Shown: positions 28,190 to 38,033, counted from the first letter of the stretch. The stretch is 64,000 bases of DNA from Micromonospora avicenniae (GCF_900156065.1 NZ_FTNF01000017.1:62001-126000); one strand, 5' to 3'. Program-made: numbers and translations. The notes: a model not told the origin generated them from the sequence alone.

Positions 28190-28205
28190 CCCCGATGGTC
28201 GCCGG

Positions 28206-30884
28206 TCACGCCTCGGCGATCGCCTTCTCGACGGTGAGCAGCAGGTTCGGTGCCTCGGCCGCCGGCAGCCCGCCGCCCTGAGCCAGGTCGGGGCTGCCGC
28301 CGCCACGGCCCGAGAACGCCGCCTTCACCAGGTCGGACGCGGCCAGGCCCCGCGCGCGGGCCGCCTGGTTCACGGCGACCACCAGCGACGCCTTGCCGTT
28401 GCTGCGGGCCGCCACCGCGACCACCGCCGGGCGGGCCGGATCGATCTTGCCGCGGATCTCCTGGGCGAGGGTCCGCACGTCGTTACCGGCCGCGCCCTCC
28501 GGCGCCTCGGTGCCGACGTACGCGACCCCGCGCACGTCCTTCGCCTGCGCCGCCAGCGCGCTCGCGCCGCCCAGCACCAGCTGGGCGCGGAGCTTCTCCA
28601 GCTCCTTCTCCGCGTCCCGCAGCTGCGTGACGGTCTGCTCCACCCGGTCGGCGACCTGCTCGGACGGCACCCGGTAGAGCTCGGCGAGGCGGGAGACCAG
28701 CAGGTGCTCCCGGGCCAGGAAGTTGAACGCGTCCATCCCGACCAACGCCTCGACCCGGCGTACGCCCGAACCGATGGACGACTCGGAGAGGATCTTCACG
28801 AGACCGAGCTGCGCGGAGCGGGCCACGTGGGTGCCACCGCACAACTCCCGGGCGTAGTCACCGACCTCGACGACCCGCACCTGCTCGCCGTACTTCTCGC
28901 CGAAGAGCGCCATCGCGCCGATGCGGCGCGCCTCGTCCAGCGAGGTGATGAAGGCGTGCACCTCCAGGTCGGCCAGCAACACCTCGTTGACCTGCTGCTC
29001 CACGTCCCGCAGGACGCTCGGCGCCACCCCCGTGGGGGTGTTGAAGTCGAAACGCAGCCGGCCCGGCGCGTTCAACGACCCGGCCTGGGTGGCCGACTCA
29101 CCGAGGAAGTTGCGCATCGTCTGGTGCACCAGGTGGGTCGCGGTGTGCGAGCGGGAGATGGCCCGCCGCCGGCTCGTGTCGATCTCGGCGTACGCGCTCT
29201 CACCCGCACGCACCTCGCCCCGGACCACCCGGGCGCGGTGCACGATCAGGCCGGGCACCGGCTGCTGGACGTCCAGCACCTCGAGCTGACCGCCACCGAC
29301 GGTGATCAGGCCCTGGTCCGGCTGCTGACCGCCACCCTCCGCGTAGAACGGGGTGGTGTCCAGCACCAGCTCGACGGTGTCGCCCTCGACCGCCGCGCCC
29401 AGCGGGCCGCCCGCGCCGAGCAGCGCCCGGACCCGGGACTCGCGGGACACCTCCTGGTAGCCGGTGAACTCCACCGGACCGTCCGCGTCGAGCACCGCCC
29501 GGTACGCCGACAGGTCGGTGTGTCCGGTCTTGCGGGCCTGCGCGTCGGCCTTCGCCCGGGCCCGCTGGTCGGCCATCAGCCGGCGGAAGCCCTCCGCGTC
29601 GACCTGCAGCCCCTGCTCGGCCGCGATCTCCAGGGTCAGGTCGATCGGGAACCCGTACGTGTCGTGCAGCTGGAACGCCTTCTCACCGGTCAACGCGGCG
29701 CCACCGGCGCTGCGCGTCTCGGCGATCGCCGCGTCGAGGATCGTGGTGCCGGCACGCAACGTGGACAGGAACGCGTCCTCCTCCGCGTACGCGTAGTCGG
29801 CGATCCGGTCGAAGTCGGTCGCCAGCTCCGGGTACGACGGGGCCATGCAGTCCCGAGCCACCGGCAGCAGCTCCGGCAACGCCCGGTCCTGCCAGCCCAG
29901 CAGCCGCACCGCCCGGATCGCCCGACGCATGATCCGGCGCAGCACGTAGCCCCGCCCCTCGTTCGACGGCGTCACGCCGTCGCCGATCAGCATCAACGCG
30001 GTGCGCACGTGGTCGGCGATCACCCGCAGCCGCACGTCGTCCGGGTGCGACTCGCTGGCCACGTGGCTCGAGCCCGCGCCGTAACGCTTGCCGGTCAACT
30101 CGGCCGCGCGGTCCAGGATCGGCCGGACCTCGTCGATCTCGTACAGGTTGTCGACGCCCTGCAGGATCGAGGCCATCCGCTCCAGGCCCATGCCGGTGTC
30201 GATGTTCTTCGCCGGCAGCTCACCCAGGATCGGGTAGTCCTCCTTGCCGACGCCCGGGCCCCGCTCGTACTGCATGAAGACGAGGTTCCAGAACTCCATG
30301 TAGCGGTCCTCGTCGACCGCCGGGCCGCCCTCCTGGCCGTACTGGGGACCCCGGTCGTAGAACAGCTCAGAGGAGGGGCCACACGGGCCGGGAATGCCCA
30401 TCGACCAGAAGTTGTCCGCCTTGCCACGGCGGACGATCCGCTCGGCCGGCACCCCCACCGACCGCCAGATCTCGAACGCCTCGTCGTCGTCCAGGTAGAC
30501 CGTCGGCCAGATCCGCTCCGGATCGAGACCGAAACCGCCCTCCGCCTGGGACTTGGTGACCAGGTCCCAGGCGAGCGGGATCGCTCCGTCCTTGAAGTAG
30601 TCACCGAAGGAGAAGTTGCCGTTCATCTGGAAGAACGTGCCGTGCCGGCTGGTCTTGCCGACCTCGTCGATGTCGGGCGTGCGGATGCACTTCTGCACAC
30701 TCACCGCCCGGCGGTACGGCGCAGCCTGCTGCCCCAGGAAGTACGGGACGAACTGCACCATGCCGGCGTTGACGAACAACAGGTTCGGGTCGCTGATGGC
30801 GGGCAGCGGAGCGGACGGCACCACGGCATGGCCGTTCGCCTCGAAGTGCGCGAGGTACCGCCGCTTGATCTCCGCCGTCTTCAT
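28206..30884 (-). CDS. alaS: Alanyl-tRNA synthetase
   Basis: Charges tRNA-Ala and edits mischarged Ser/Gly. 892 aa, full length. The class II core has QKCIRTPDIDEVG, then GNFSFGDYF and MGIPGPCGPSSE. The editing domain carries the zinc-binding HTATH motif (His580/His584) and CGGTHV; the C-Ala domain is present with GRGGGSPDLAQGGG. It overlaps the small membrane-protein gene upstream by ATGA. Confidence 0.98.
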   Translation of the reverse strand: MKTAEIKRRYLAHFEANGHAVVPSAPLPAISDPNLLFVNAGMVQFVPYFLGQQAAPYRRAVSVQKCIRTPDIDEVGKTSRHGTFFQMNGNFSFGDYFKDGAIPLAWDLVTKSQAEGGFGLDPERIWPTVYLDDDEAFEIWRSVGVPAERIVRRGKADNFWSMGIPGPCGPSSELFYDRGPQYGQEGGPAVDEDRYMEFWNLVFMQYERGPGVGKEDYPILGELPAKNIDTGMGLERMASILQGVDNLYEIDEVRPILDRAAELTGKRYGAGSSHVASESHPDDVRLRVIADHVRTALMLIGDGVTPSNEGRGYVLRRIMRRAIRAVRLLGWQDRALPELLPVARDCMAPSYPELATDFDRIADYAYAEEDAFLSTLRAGTTILDAAIAETRSAGGAALTGEKAFQLHDTYGFPIDLTLEIAAEQGLQVDAEGFRRLMADQRARAKADAQARKTGHTDLSAYRAVLDADGPVEFTGYQEVSRESRVRALLGAGGPLGAAVEGDTVELVLDTTPFYAEGGGQQPDQGLITVGGGQLEVLDVQQPVPGLIVHRARVVRGEVRAGESAYAEIDTSRRRAISRSHTATHLVHQTMRNFLGESATQAGSLNAPGRLRFDFNTPTGVAPSVLRDVEQQVNEVLLADLEVHAFITSLDEARRIGAMALFGEKYGEQVRVVEVGDYARELCGGTHVARSAQLGLVKILSESSIGSGVRRVEALVGMDAFNFLAREHLLVSRLAELYRVPSEQVADRVEQTVTQLRDAEKELEKLRAQLVLGGASALAAQAKDVRGVAYVGTEAPEGAAGNDVRTLAQEIRGKIDPARPAVVAVAARSNGKASLVVAVNQAARARGLAASDLVKAAFSGRGGGSPDLAQGGGLPAAEAPNLLLTVEKAIAEA

Positions 30885-31186
30885 CGCTGGTGTTCCTCCG
30901 GAAAGATCTCTCGGTCGCCGATCCGCGGGTCCTCCCGCAGGTCGGCGAACTGGTCGTCGAACGCCTCGCCGTGGGCGAACGCCTGGTGAATCTCCTGCTC
31001 GCGTTCGGCCATCCCGACCCGGACGTCCGCCACGAAGCTACGCAGCGATCCGGCCAAGCCGCCAGCAGATTGTGACAGCGTGCTCGCGATACCGGCGGGG
31101 GTGTACGACTGCGCGGTGCGGGTCACCTTGCGGACCACCAGCACACCGACGGCCACTCCGATCCCCAGCCAGAACAAACGTCTCAT
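30881..31186 (-). CDS. Small membrane protein, DUF6167-like
   Basis: 101 aa. One N-terminal span (RRLFWLGIGVAVGVLVV), then an amphipathic region LRSFVADVRVGMAEREQEIHQA and an acidic end. This arrangement, next to alaS, is common in actinobacteria (DUF6167 as I recall). It may associate with the DUF948 protein encoded just upstream; the function is unknown. Confidence 0.78.
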   Translation of the reverse strand: MRRLFWLGIGVAVGVLVVRKVTRTAQSYTPAGIASTLSQSAGGLAGSLRSFVADVRVGMAEREQEIHQAFAHGEAFDDQFADLREDPRIGDREIFPEEHQR

Positions 31187-31216
31187 TTCTCCGCCCCCTC
31201 CGGTCGCGCTCGGCGC

Positions 31217-31678
31217 TCAGCGCTCGGCACGGCGCGTGGCCCGCCGCTGCTGCTTGACGATGTCGCGCACCTCACGTTCGGTCTCCGCGTGCCGGCGCGC
31301 CGCGGCCGCCTTGCGTACGCCGTAGCCGAAGGCAGCCACCTTGACCAGTGGGTTCGCGGCGGCGGCGGAGACCACGGCGACCAGGTTGGCGACGTTGGCG
31401 GTGACGTTCTGGGCGTGGCCGGTCATCGTGTCGACCTTGGCCAGCTGGAGGTTGACCCCGTCGAGGGAGGTCTGCACCTGCTCAAGGGTGGTGTTGACGT
31501 TCCGCACCGTGGTGTTCACGTCGCCGAGCAGCGGCCCTGTCCGCTCGCTCAGGTCGTTGATCATCCGGGTGGTGGCGTCCACGGTGTGCCGCAGCCGCAG
31601 GATGGGCAGGGTCAGGATCAACACCAGCATCGCGAACGCGATCGCTGCGATCAGCGCCGCGATCTCCAAAATGCCCAC
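31217..31678 (-). CDS. DUF948-family membrane protein
   Basis: 153 aa. An N-terminal span (IAALIAAIAFAMLVLILTLPIL) is followed by a long heptad-like helix rich in Thr/Asn/Val (VDATTRMINDLSERTGPLL ... VNTTLEQVQTSLDGVN), typical of DUF948 and resembling chemoreceptor signalling helices. The C-terminus is very basic. The GTG at 31678 has AGGAGG upstream. Role unknown; it precedes alaS with the DUF6167-like gene between. Confidence 0.85.
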   Translation of the reverse strand: MGILEIAALIAAIAFAMLVLILTLPILRLRHTVDATTRMINDLSERTGPLLGDVNTTVRNVNTTLEQVQTSLDGVNLQLAKVDTMTGHAQNVTANVANLVAVVSAAAANPLVKVAAFGYGVRKAAAARRHAETEREVRDIVKQQRRATRRAER

Positions 31679-31830
31679 GCCTGTCCTCCTCAAGCAGAAC
31701 TACACCGAACCGGACGACCCCGGAAACGCGCGACCGTCGTGCCCGCACCGCCGCTCCACCACCGATGCCGGTCAGCGGGCGCGGGCGGGCCTGCCAGCCC
31801 CAGACCCTACCGTCCGTGATGGAAATCGGC

Positions 31831-34800
31831 TCACGACGGTGAGGAGGTCGGCTCGCCGAGCGGGTCGCCGGTCAGCGTCGGTAGCGGCTCCTCCCCGGTC
31901 AGCGTCGGCTCAGTGCTGGGCAGAGGCCGCGTCCGCTCGTCGTCGATCGCGTTACGTACCTTCACCGACACCAACGATCCGGTGCACGTCTCCGCAGCGG
32001 TCGACGGGTCGGGAGACGGCACGATCGCCGGCGCACCGTCGACGGGCGGTGGCACGCAGGCCGGCGCTCGTACCCAGAGGTCCAGGGTGAGCTCGTCCTT
32101 GCGCCAGCAGGTGTAGCTGCCCTTCTCCTCCTCCGCCGGGCACATGGCCACGTGCCACGGGCGCCAGCCGTCCTGCCGCAGCGCGGCCTCGTACACCTTC
32201 GCCGTGTCCTCGGGAGACCGCTCCGACGTGATGGTGCGTTCCCGCAACCGGCACTCGATCAGGCACCACCGGCTGCCGCTGACGTCGTCCACCGTCTTCG
32301 CCGTCGCCCAACCCGGCACGTCCAGCGCGTCGAGGGTGTCGAAGACCGGGTCACGACTGAGCGTACGGAAGCCGAAGTAGAGCGGCACCGCCCCGAGCAG
32401 CACCAGGCTCACCAGTGCCAGCGCGATCATCCGCAGCCGCCGGCGTTCGCGCATCTGGCGACGCAGCTCCGAGCGGGCGCCTCGCAGCCCGCCGGCCGGC
32501 GCGCCGGCCTCGCCCGGGTCGGCGGTGTCGGGCAGCGACGGAACGTCCACCGGTCGGGGCGCCGCGACGTCCGGTTCCGGACCGGGCGGTGGTACGACAG
32601 CCGCGGCCCGCGCCGTCACGGGCGGCTCCGCCGGGTGGGCGGAAACCGGTGACACGCCGGACGGTTCGGGACGGCCCGGATCCCGCTGTGGTGGCAGGGC
32701 GCGACCGGCGGCCCGATCGTCGGGCCCGACGGCGGCAGAGCGGCCGGCCACGGCACGGCCCTGATCGTCCGGACCGCCGGGTGGCCTACCAGGACCGTCC
32801 GGACCGGACCGTCCGGCCGGAGCCGGACCTGGGCGCGGGGACCCGTCGGGGCGGGCGGCACCACGGGCGGGGCCGTCCGGGCCGGGACGGGCCGCCCCAC
32901 GAACCGGGCGGGGCGCGACGTCCTGGCCGGGTACGGCCTCGGGGCCGGGCCCGGGACGGGCCGCCCCACGAGCCGGAACCTCCGGACCCGGCCGCGGACC
33001 GACCTCCGGACCAGACCCGGGACGAGCCGCCCCACGAGCCGGAACCTCCGGACCCGGTTCGGGGCGGGCCGCGGCGCGGCCCGATGCCGAGGCGGCGGGT
33101 GTCTCCGAGGTGGGTTGGTAGGTCGCCGGCCGGCCGGCGACCGGGGAACGGCCGGGCCGGGCACCGCGTGGGTCGTCGACCGGGCGGGGTGGCGCCACGG
33201 CGCGGCGGGCCGTCGGCTCGTCGGGCGCCGAGTCGTCCGGCGCGCCGTGGCGACCACCGGCGGAGCCGTCGACGGGGACGGCGGCGCTCGTGCCGGCCGG
33301 CCGTTCACCTGTCGGTTCGTCACCGGGTGGCACAGCGGCGCGGGTACCGCGACGCCCGGTCGGCCGCGCCGGTGGCTGGTCCTGAGCGGGGGGCACGAGG
33401 CCGGGTGCGGGTCGCCTGCCGGTGGAGCGCTCCGACGACGGCGGTGCGGAACGCGCCGCGCCGCCGGTTTCGATGACCGGCAGCTTCGGGTCGGTGTGCG
33501 GCAGCCGTCCGGCCTGCCGGAGCCAGTCGGCGGGGCGCTCAGGGCGTTCGCCCCGAGCGGCCGTGCCCTCCGGTTCGGCACGACGGCCGGTGGCCGGGCC
33601 TGCCTCCTCCGGGGCCCTCCGGCGGCCGGGGGCCCGGTCTGCCTCGTCCTCCGCCGCGGTCCGGCGACCGCGGACGACGCCGTCGGCCTCGTCCGGGCCT
33701 TGCGCCGGGTGCGCGGCGGTCGCCGTCTCCTCCGGGGCCGCCCGGCGGCGGCGCCCGCCACCACGGCCGGACGCCGGCTCGGCGGCGCCGGGGCCGGCAG
33801 CCACCGGCTGGTCACCCCTCGTCGGCTCGCCGGGCTCGGGCGCACGTCGGCGACCGGTCGGCGTGGACGCCTCACCGGCGGCCGGTACGGCACCCGGCGG
33901 GACGGGTGTCTCCGGTGCCACCGCCGGCCGGCGCCGCGGGTCGGCACGGCGATCGCGTGCCACTGCCGGCCCGGGTCCCGGGTCGCCTGCCGTCGCTGAC
34001 GGCTCAGCAGTACGGCCGGGCGCGCCGGTGGGCGCGACGCCGACCGGACCGGCGCCCCGGCCCGGGTCGGTCGGGTCGACGGCCGCCCGCCCGCCCGCGG
34101 GGAACTCCCCGGTGGGTTGGGCCGGCTCCGGGCCGGTACGCCGCCGCGGCGGCGTCGTTCCCGGCCGACGCCCGACCGGCGCACCCGAGGTCGGGGTCCC
34201 GGGAGCCGCGGGCTCACCGGGGACGGGGTGGGCCGCGGGAGCGGCGGGGCCACCGGGGACCGCGGCCGCGGCACCGAAGCGTCCGGTACGGCCGCCGGTC
34301 GGGCCCATCGGCCCGGTCTGGTCGCCGCCGGCAGGGGGGCCGCCGAAGGGGGCGGTCGGAGTGCCGGGGACCGGACGGGCCTGCGGACCGGCAGGGTCAG
34401 CCGGGCTCGGCCGGGACGCCGACGGGCGGGGCTGCGGGTCGGTCGGACCACCGGCGTTCGGACGCGGACCGGGGCCGGGAATCGGTGCGGGACCGAGTCC
34501 CTGCTGGTCGGCAGCACCCGGCCCGGGAACAGGCTGGTACGGCGCGGCCGGTCCTGGATTCGCTGGTCGCGGCGCGGCCGGCGCGGGTCCTGGCTGATGC
34601 GGTGCCGTCGGCGCGGCGGCCGGCTGCTGCGGCGCCGGCGCACCAGGCCCGCCGGACGGTGCCACGGGCGGTCGCTGCTCCGGCCGCCGGGCCGCTGTGG
34701 TCGGCTCCGGCGAGCCCGGCCACGGCCCGTCCACCGGGCGCGGCCGGGCACCAGGGCCGTCCGGGCCGCTTCGACGCACGGGAGGCGCGGCGGGCGCCGC

Positions 34801-35082
34801 CGGACCGCCCGCGGGTGGCGGGACGCCGGGTCCGGGACCGGCCGGCGCCGGTCCGGCGCCGCGAGGTGCGGCCGGCGGAACCGCGTCCGCCCCCTCGGGG
34901 CCCAGTTCGGTGCGCTGCTGCTTGGCCGACCGCAGGTCGTCGATCCAGCCGAACTCCTCGCCGCTGACCGGCTCCTCAGGTTCGGCCTCGGCTCGGTTCC
35001 GTCCCCAGCGGCGGCCCTTGGCGCGGGGATCGCGCCGCTCGTCCGGGCCGTCCTCCGGTCGCTCCGCACCACGCGATCTCAC
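31831..35082 (-). CDS. Very large, mostly disordered single-pass membrane protein
   Basis: 1083 aa. Residues 1-60 are charged, including a FGWIDDLRSAKQQR segment. Residues 60-860 are almost entirely Pro, Ala, Gly, Arg, Thr and Glu without predicted fold, including exact repeats. One span at about 885-905 (MIALALVSLVLLGAVPLYF) leads to a 180-residue outer domain with six cysteines (about 940, 944, 981, 992, 1009 and 1033), then an acidic tail. The GTG overlaps the rarA stop (GTGA). I do not recognise a family. Coding is supported by frame-consistent third-position GC and coupling. Confidence 0.75.
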   Translation of the reverse strand: MRSRGAERPEDGPDERRDPRAKGRRWGRNRAEAEPEEPVSGEEFGWIDDLRSAKQQRTELGPEGADAVPPAAPRGAGPAPAGPGPGVPPPAGGPAAPAAPPVRRSGPDGPGARPRPVDGPWPGSPEPTTAARRPEQRPPVAPSGGPGAPAPQQPAAAPTAPHQPGPAPAAPRPANPGPAAPYQPVPGPGAADQQGLGPAPIPGPGPRPNAGGPTDPQPRPSASRPSPADPAGPQARPVPGTPTAPFGGPPAGGDQTGPMGPTGGRTGRFGAAAAVPGGPAAPAAHPVPGEPAAPGTPTSGAPVGRRPGTTPPRRRTGPEPAQPTGEFPAGGRAAVDPTDPGRGAGPVGVAPTGAPGRTAEPSATAGDPGPGPAVARDRRADPRRRPAVAPETPVPPGAVPAAGEASTPTGRRRAPEPGEPTRGDQPVAAGPGAAEPASGRGGGRRRRAAPEETATAAHPAQGPDEADGVVRGRRTAAEDEADRAPGRRRAPEEAGPATGRRAEPEGTAARGERPERPADWLRQAGRLPHTDPKLPVIETGGAARSAPPSSERSTGRRPAPGLVPPAQDQPPARPTGRRGTRAAVPPGDEPTGERPAGTSAAVPVDGSAGGRHGAPDDSAPDEPTARRAVAPPRPVDDPRGARPGRSPVAGRPATYQPTSETPAASASGRAAARPEPGPEVPARGAARPGSGPEVGPRPGPEVPARGAARPGPGPEAVPGQDVAPRPVRGAARPGPDGPARGAARPDGSPRPGPAPAGRSGPDGPGRPPGGPDDQGRAVAGRSAAVGPDDRAAGRALPPQRDPGRPEPSGVSPVSAHPAEPPVTARAAAVVPPPGPEPDVAAPRPVDVPSLPDTADPGEAGAPAGGLRGARSELRRQMRERRRLRMIALALVSLVLLGAVPLYFGFRTLSRDPVFDTLDALDVPGWATAKTVDDVSGSRWCLIECRLRERTITSERSPEDTAKVYEAALRQDGWRPWHVAMCPAEEEKGSYTCWRKDELTLDLWVRAPACVPPPVDGAPAIVPSPDPSTAAETCTGSLVSVKVRNAIDDERTRPLPSTEPTLTGEEPLPTLTGDPLGEPTSSPS
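32956..33060. repeat. Internal direct repeat in the disordered-protein gene
   Basis: Two copies of about 45 bp around CCCCACGAGCCGGAACCTCC, some 60 bp apart, encode the repeated peptide PEVPARGAARPG. A third, more distant copy precedes them. Confidence 0.75.
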
Positions 35083-36746
35083 TGCTGACCCTCTCCGGCG
35101 GCAATCCTGCCGCCATCCTTCTCCGCGCCGGCTTCAGGCGGACCCGCCGTTCGGTCGCCGTCGGCCGCCGCAGCGGTCTGGGCCGGTCCGCTCGCCCGCG
35201 TCGCCGCGTCGGAGGTCTCCGCGGGATCGTCCGGCGCCTGCTCCGACGGGGGCGGACGGCCGCTCGACGTGTCCACCCGGGCCGGCACCTCGGCCGGTGC
35301 GGCTGACGCGTCCGCCCGCGTCCCGGGCGCCTCCGGTCGCGGCGACGCATCAGGGCGGGTCGCCGGGGCGGGCAGGCCGCGCACGATGCGGCGCAGCAGC
35401 GGCAGCCGGGCGGCCACCGCCCGCTCCCCGCCGTGCTGGGTGGGCTGGTAGTAGTCGGTGCCGACCAGGTCGTCGGGCACGTACTGCTGGGTGAGCACGC
35501 CGCGCTGGTCGTCGTGCGGGTAGCGGTAACCGGCGCCGTGCCCGAGACCGCGAGCGCCGGCGTAGTGGGCGTCGCGCAGCCCGCGGGGCACCGGACCACC
35601 ACGGCCGGCCCGTACGTCGGCCATCGCCGCTCCGATCGCGGTCGTCGCCGAGTTCGACTTCGGCGCCGTGGCCATGTGGATCACCGCCTGGGCGAGATTG
35701 AGCTGCGCCTCCGGCAGACCCACGTACTCCACGGCGTGCGCGGCGGCGGTCGCCACACTCAACGCGCTGGGATCGGCCATGCCGACGTCCTCGCTCGCGA
35801 AGACGACCAGGCGGCGGGCGATGAACCGGGCGTCCTCACCGGCCACCAGCATCCGCGCCAGCCAGTGCAGCGCTGCGTCCACGTCCGAGCCGCGCATGCT
35901 CTTGATGAAGGCGCTGATCACGTCGTAGTGCGCATCACCGTCCCGGTCGTAGCGGACCGCCGCCACATCCACCGCCTGCTCGGCGGTGGCGAGGTCGATC
36001 CGTCCGGTGCCCAGCGCGCCCGCCGAGGCCGCCGCAGCCTCCAATGCGGTCAGCGCCTTGCGTACGTCGCCGGCGGCGAGCCGGACGAGGTGGTCCTCGG
36101 CGGCCGGCTCCAGGACGAGCGCGCCGCCGAGACCCCGCTCGTCGGCGACCGCTCGGCGCAGTAGTCCGCGGACCGCCTCGTCGTCCAGCGGTTGCAGGGT
36201 GAGCAGTACGCACCGGGACAGCAGCGGCGAGATGACTGAGAAGTAGGGGTTCTCGGTGGTGGCCGCGAGCAACGTGACGGTGCGGTCCTCGACGGCGGCG
36301 AGCAGCGAATCCTGCTGGGTCTTGCTGAACCGGTGCACCTCGTCGATGAAGAGCACGGTCTGCGGACCGCCGCTGCGACGCTGCCGGCGGGCCGTATCGA
36401 TCACCGCCCGGACGTCCTTGACCCCGGCCGAGAGCGCCGACATGGCGACGAACCGGCGGTCGGTGGCCCGGGCGACCAGGTGCGCGATGGTGGTCTTCCC
36501 ACTGCCCGGCGGCCCCCAGAGGATGACCGACATCGGCGCTCCGCCGGAGACCAGCTGCCGCAGCGGCGCACCGGGCGCGAGCAGGTGTTCCTGCCCGACC
36601 AGCTCGTCGAGGCTCGCGGGGCGCATCCGGACGGGCAGGGGCGAATCCGGCCCCACCTCGGTGAACCCGTCGGCAGCACCGGAACCCGCGGGGGCGCTGG
36701 GCGCTCCGGCGGGTTCGCCGAGGGAGAACAGGGCATCGGACTGCAT
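35079..36746 (-). CDS. rarA: Replication-associated recombination ATPase RarA (MgsA)
   Basis: AAA+ ATPase acting at stalled replication forks. 555 aa. Walker A GPPGSGKT at 78-85, Walker B FIDEVHR, sensor ATTENP, then the conserved tetramerisation region (HYDVISAFIKSMRGSD; RFIARRL; YPHDDQRGVLTQQY). The last ~120 residues (from about 435) are a Pro/Ala-rich disordered tail not seen in most homologs. The ATG at 36746 was chosen; upstream in-frame codons lack a ribosome-binding site. Confidence 0.95.
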   Translation of the reverse strand: MQSDALFSLGEPAGAPSAPAGSGAADGFTEVGPDSPLPVRMRPASLDELVGQEHLLAPGAPLRQLVSGGAPMSVILWGPPGSGKTTIAHLVARATDRRFVAMSALSAGVKDVRAVIDTARRQRRSGGPQTVLFIDEVHRFSKTQQDSLLAAVEDRTVTLLAATTENPYFSVISPLLSRCVLLTLQPLDDEAVRGLLRRAVADERGLGGALVLEPAAEDHLVRLAAGDVRKALTALEAAAASAGALGTGRIDLATAEQAVDVAAVRYDRDGDAHYDVISAFIKSMRGSDVDAALHWLARMLVAGEDARFIARRLVVFASEDVGMADPSALSVATAAAHAVEYVGLPEAQLNLAQAVIHMATAPKSNSATTAIGAAMADVRAGRGGPVPRGLRDAHYAGARGLGHGAGYRYPHDDQRGVLTQQYVPDDLVGTDYYQPTQHGGERAVAARLPLLRRIVRGLPAPATRPDASPRPEAPGTRADASAAPAEVPARVDTSSGRPPPSEQAPDDPAETSDAATRASGPAQTAAAADGDRTAGPPEAGAEKDGGRIAAGEGQQ

Positions 36747-36821
36747 CACGAGAACAGTACCGGGCCGGGTCCGGGGCACCGGAATCGCGCCGCGGGCCCG
36801 GCCGGCGATGATCGGTTCCGG

Positions 36822-37025
36822 TCAGCCACGGCCCGGCCGACGGCCCCGGTACCAGCGTCCGCCGCCGGGGCCACGGCCGACACCGGCCAGGTAGAGCGCG
36901 AGCAGTAGCAGGCCGATGAGTACGAGGGTGTTCCAGTTGAACAGGTCCGGTGCGCCGAAGTTGGTGTCCATCAGGTCGAGCAGCAGGGCGAAACCGAATA
37001 CGATCGCCGCGAGAATGGCGAGCAT
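36822..37025 (-). CDS. Small two-span membrane protein, unknown
   Basis: 67 aa. Two hydrophobic stretches (LAILAAIVFGFALLLDLM and TLVLIGLLLLALYLAGV) are separated by an acidic turn, with a basic RG-rich C-terminus. The ATG at 37025 follows GGAGGA. I do not recognise a family. It diverges from the acetyltransferase gene. Confidence 0.7.
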   Translation of the reverse strand: MLAILAAIVFGFALLLDLMDTNFGAPDLFNWNTLVLIGLLLLALYLAGVGRGPGGGRWYRGRRPGRG

Positions 37026-37165
37026 GACGTCCTCCGGTGGGGGTTCCCAGTAGGTTGACGCCGGATGTACCCGATCGGACCGCTCGCCAATCTCCACCGT
37101 GGACGACCCGCCCTCGTCCGGGCACCGGCGGCAGCGGCGGGCCCGATCCCTCCTAGGCTTGGGGC

Positions 37166-37906
37166 ATGATCATCGCCGACCAGGTGCTCGACGGTCGGGC
37201 CGCCGTCCTGGCTGCCACCGGCCACCACCCGTACGCCCGGCACGTGCTTCCGCCGGAGATGCAGCCGCGCGGCTACCAGCGCGACGGCGCGGTGGTCTGG
37301 GTGCTGCCGGCGGGGCAGCGGCCGACCGTGGCGGCCCTCGGCGCGGCCCGGCCCGCCCTCGATGTCTGCGCCGACCTGGTCGCCGAGGGCGTGCTCGGGG
37401 CGGGCCAGTGGCTGAACCTGCCCGGGCTCGACCCGGCCGACCTGGCCGGCCGGCTGAACGTGGCCCAGCGCGACGAGTGGCTCTTCCTCTGGACCACGGC
37501 GGCGCCGCCGCGCCAGCCGGGCGAGGAACGGGTGGTACGCCTCACCGAGGCCGATCACCCGGCGCTCACCGCGTTGATCGACGAAGCCTTTCCGAGCACC
37601 ACCTCCCGGCCGGGCGACGCCGGGGTGGTCGGCTGGTACGGCATCCGGGACGGTGACCGCCTCCTCGCCTGCGGCGCGGACCGCACCCGTGGTGACGTCG
37701 GGTTCCTCGCCGGGCTGACCGTCGCCCCGCAGCAGCGCGGTCTCGGCCTCGGCGCGGCGCTCACCGCCGCGATGACCCGCGCGATGCTCACCCGGTACGC
37801 CCACGCCGCGCTCGGCGTCTACCCGGTCAACGTGGGCGCGATCCGGCTCTACCGCCGGCTCGGCTTCACCAACACGGCGACCCGCAACTCCGTCCGCCTC
37901 GCCTGA
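37166..37906 (+). CDS. GNAT-family N-acetyltransferase
   Basis: 246 aa. The C-terminal half is a GNAT domain with core strand VGFLAGLTVAPQQ and the acetyl-CoA loop QRGLGLG (190-196), ending IRLYRRLGF. The N-terminal 120 residues are a separate region with no GNAT motif. The ATG lies 5-6 bases after a purine stretch. Substrate unknown. Confidence 0.9.
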   Translation: MIIADQVLDGRAAVLAATGHHPYARHVLPPEMQPRGYQRDGAVVWVLPAGQRPTVAALGAARPALDVCADLVAEGVLGAGQWLNLPGLDPADLAGRLNVAQRDEWLFLWTTAAPPRQPGEERVVRLTEADHPALTALIDEAFPSTTSRPGDAGVVGWYGIRDGDRLLACGADRTRGDVGFLAGLTVAPQQRGLGLGAALTAAMTRAMLTRYAHAALGVYPVNVGAIRLYRRLGFTNTATRNSVRLA

Positions 37907-37933
37907 GCCGCCTGCGAGGGCCCACGTGGATTA

Positions 37934-38016
37934 TGATCGACTCGGGTCCCCTGATGTCGGGCCATCCTCGTGGGGCGCGGAGGGACACCGCGCCTTCGAT
38001 GAACCCGAGTCGATCA
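37934..38016. repeat. Palindromic intergenic element, copy A
   Basis: 14-bp perfect inverted arms (TGATCGACTCGGGT at 37934-37947 and its complement at 38003-38016) enclose 55 bp. The outer arm is shared with 50338-50414, suggesting a family. It lies between the convergent GNAT and MFS genes and may act as a terminator. Confidence 0.8.
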
Positions 38017-38033
38017 GCCCGACCGGCTCTGCC

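Noticed and set aside
28704..30989. A 761-codon plus-strand frame opposite alaS
   Set aside because: It is the antisense of a well-supported alanyl-tRNA synthetase and has no motif of its own.
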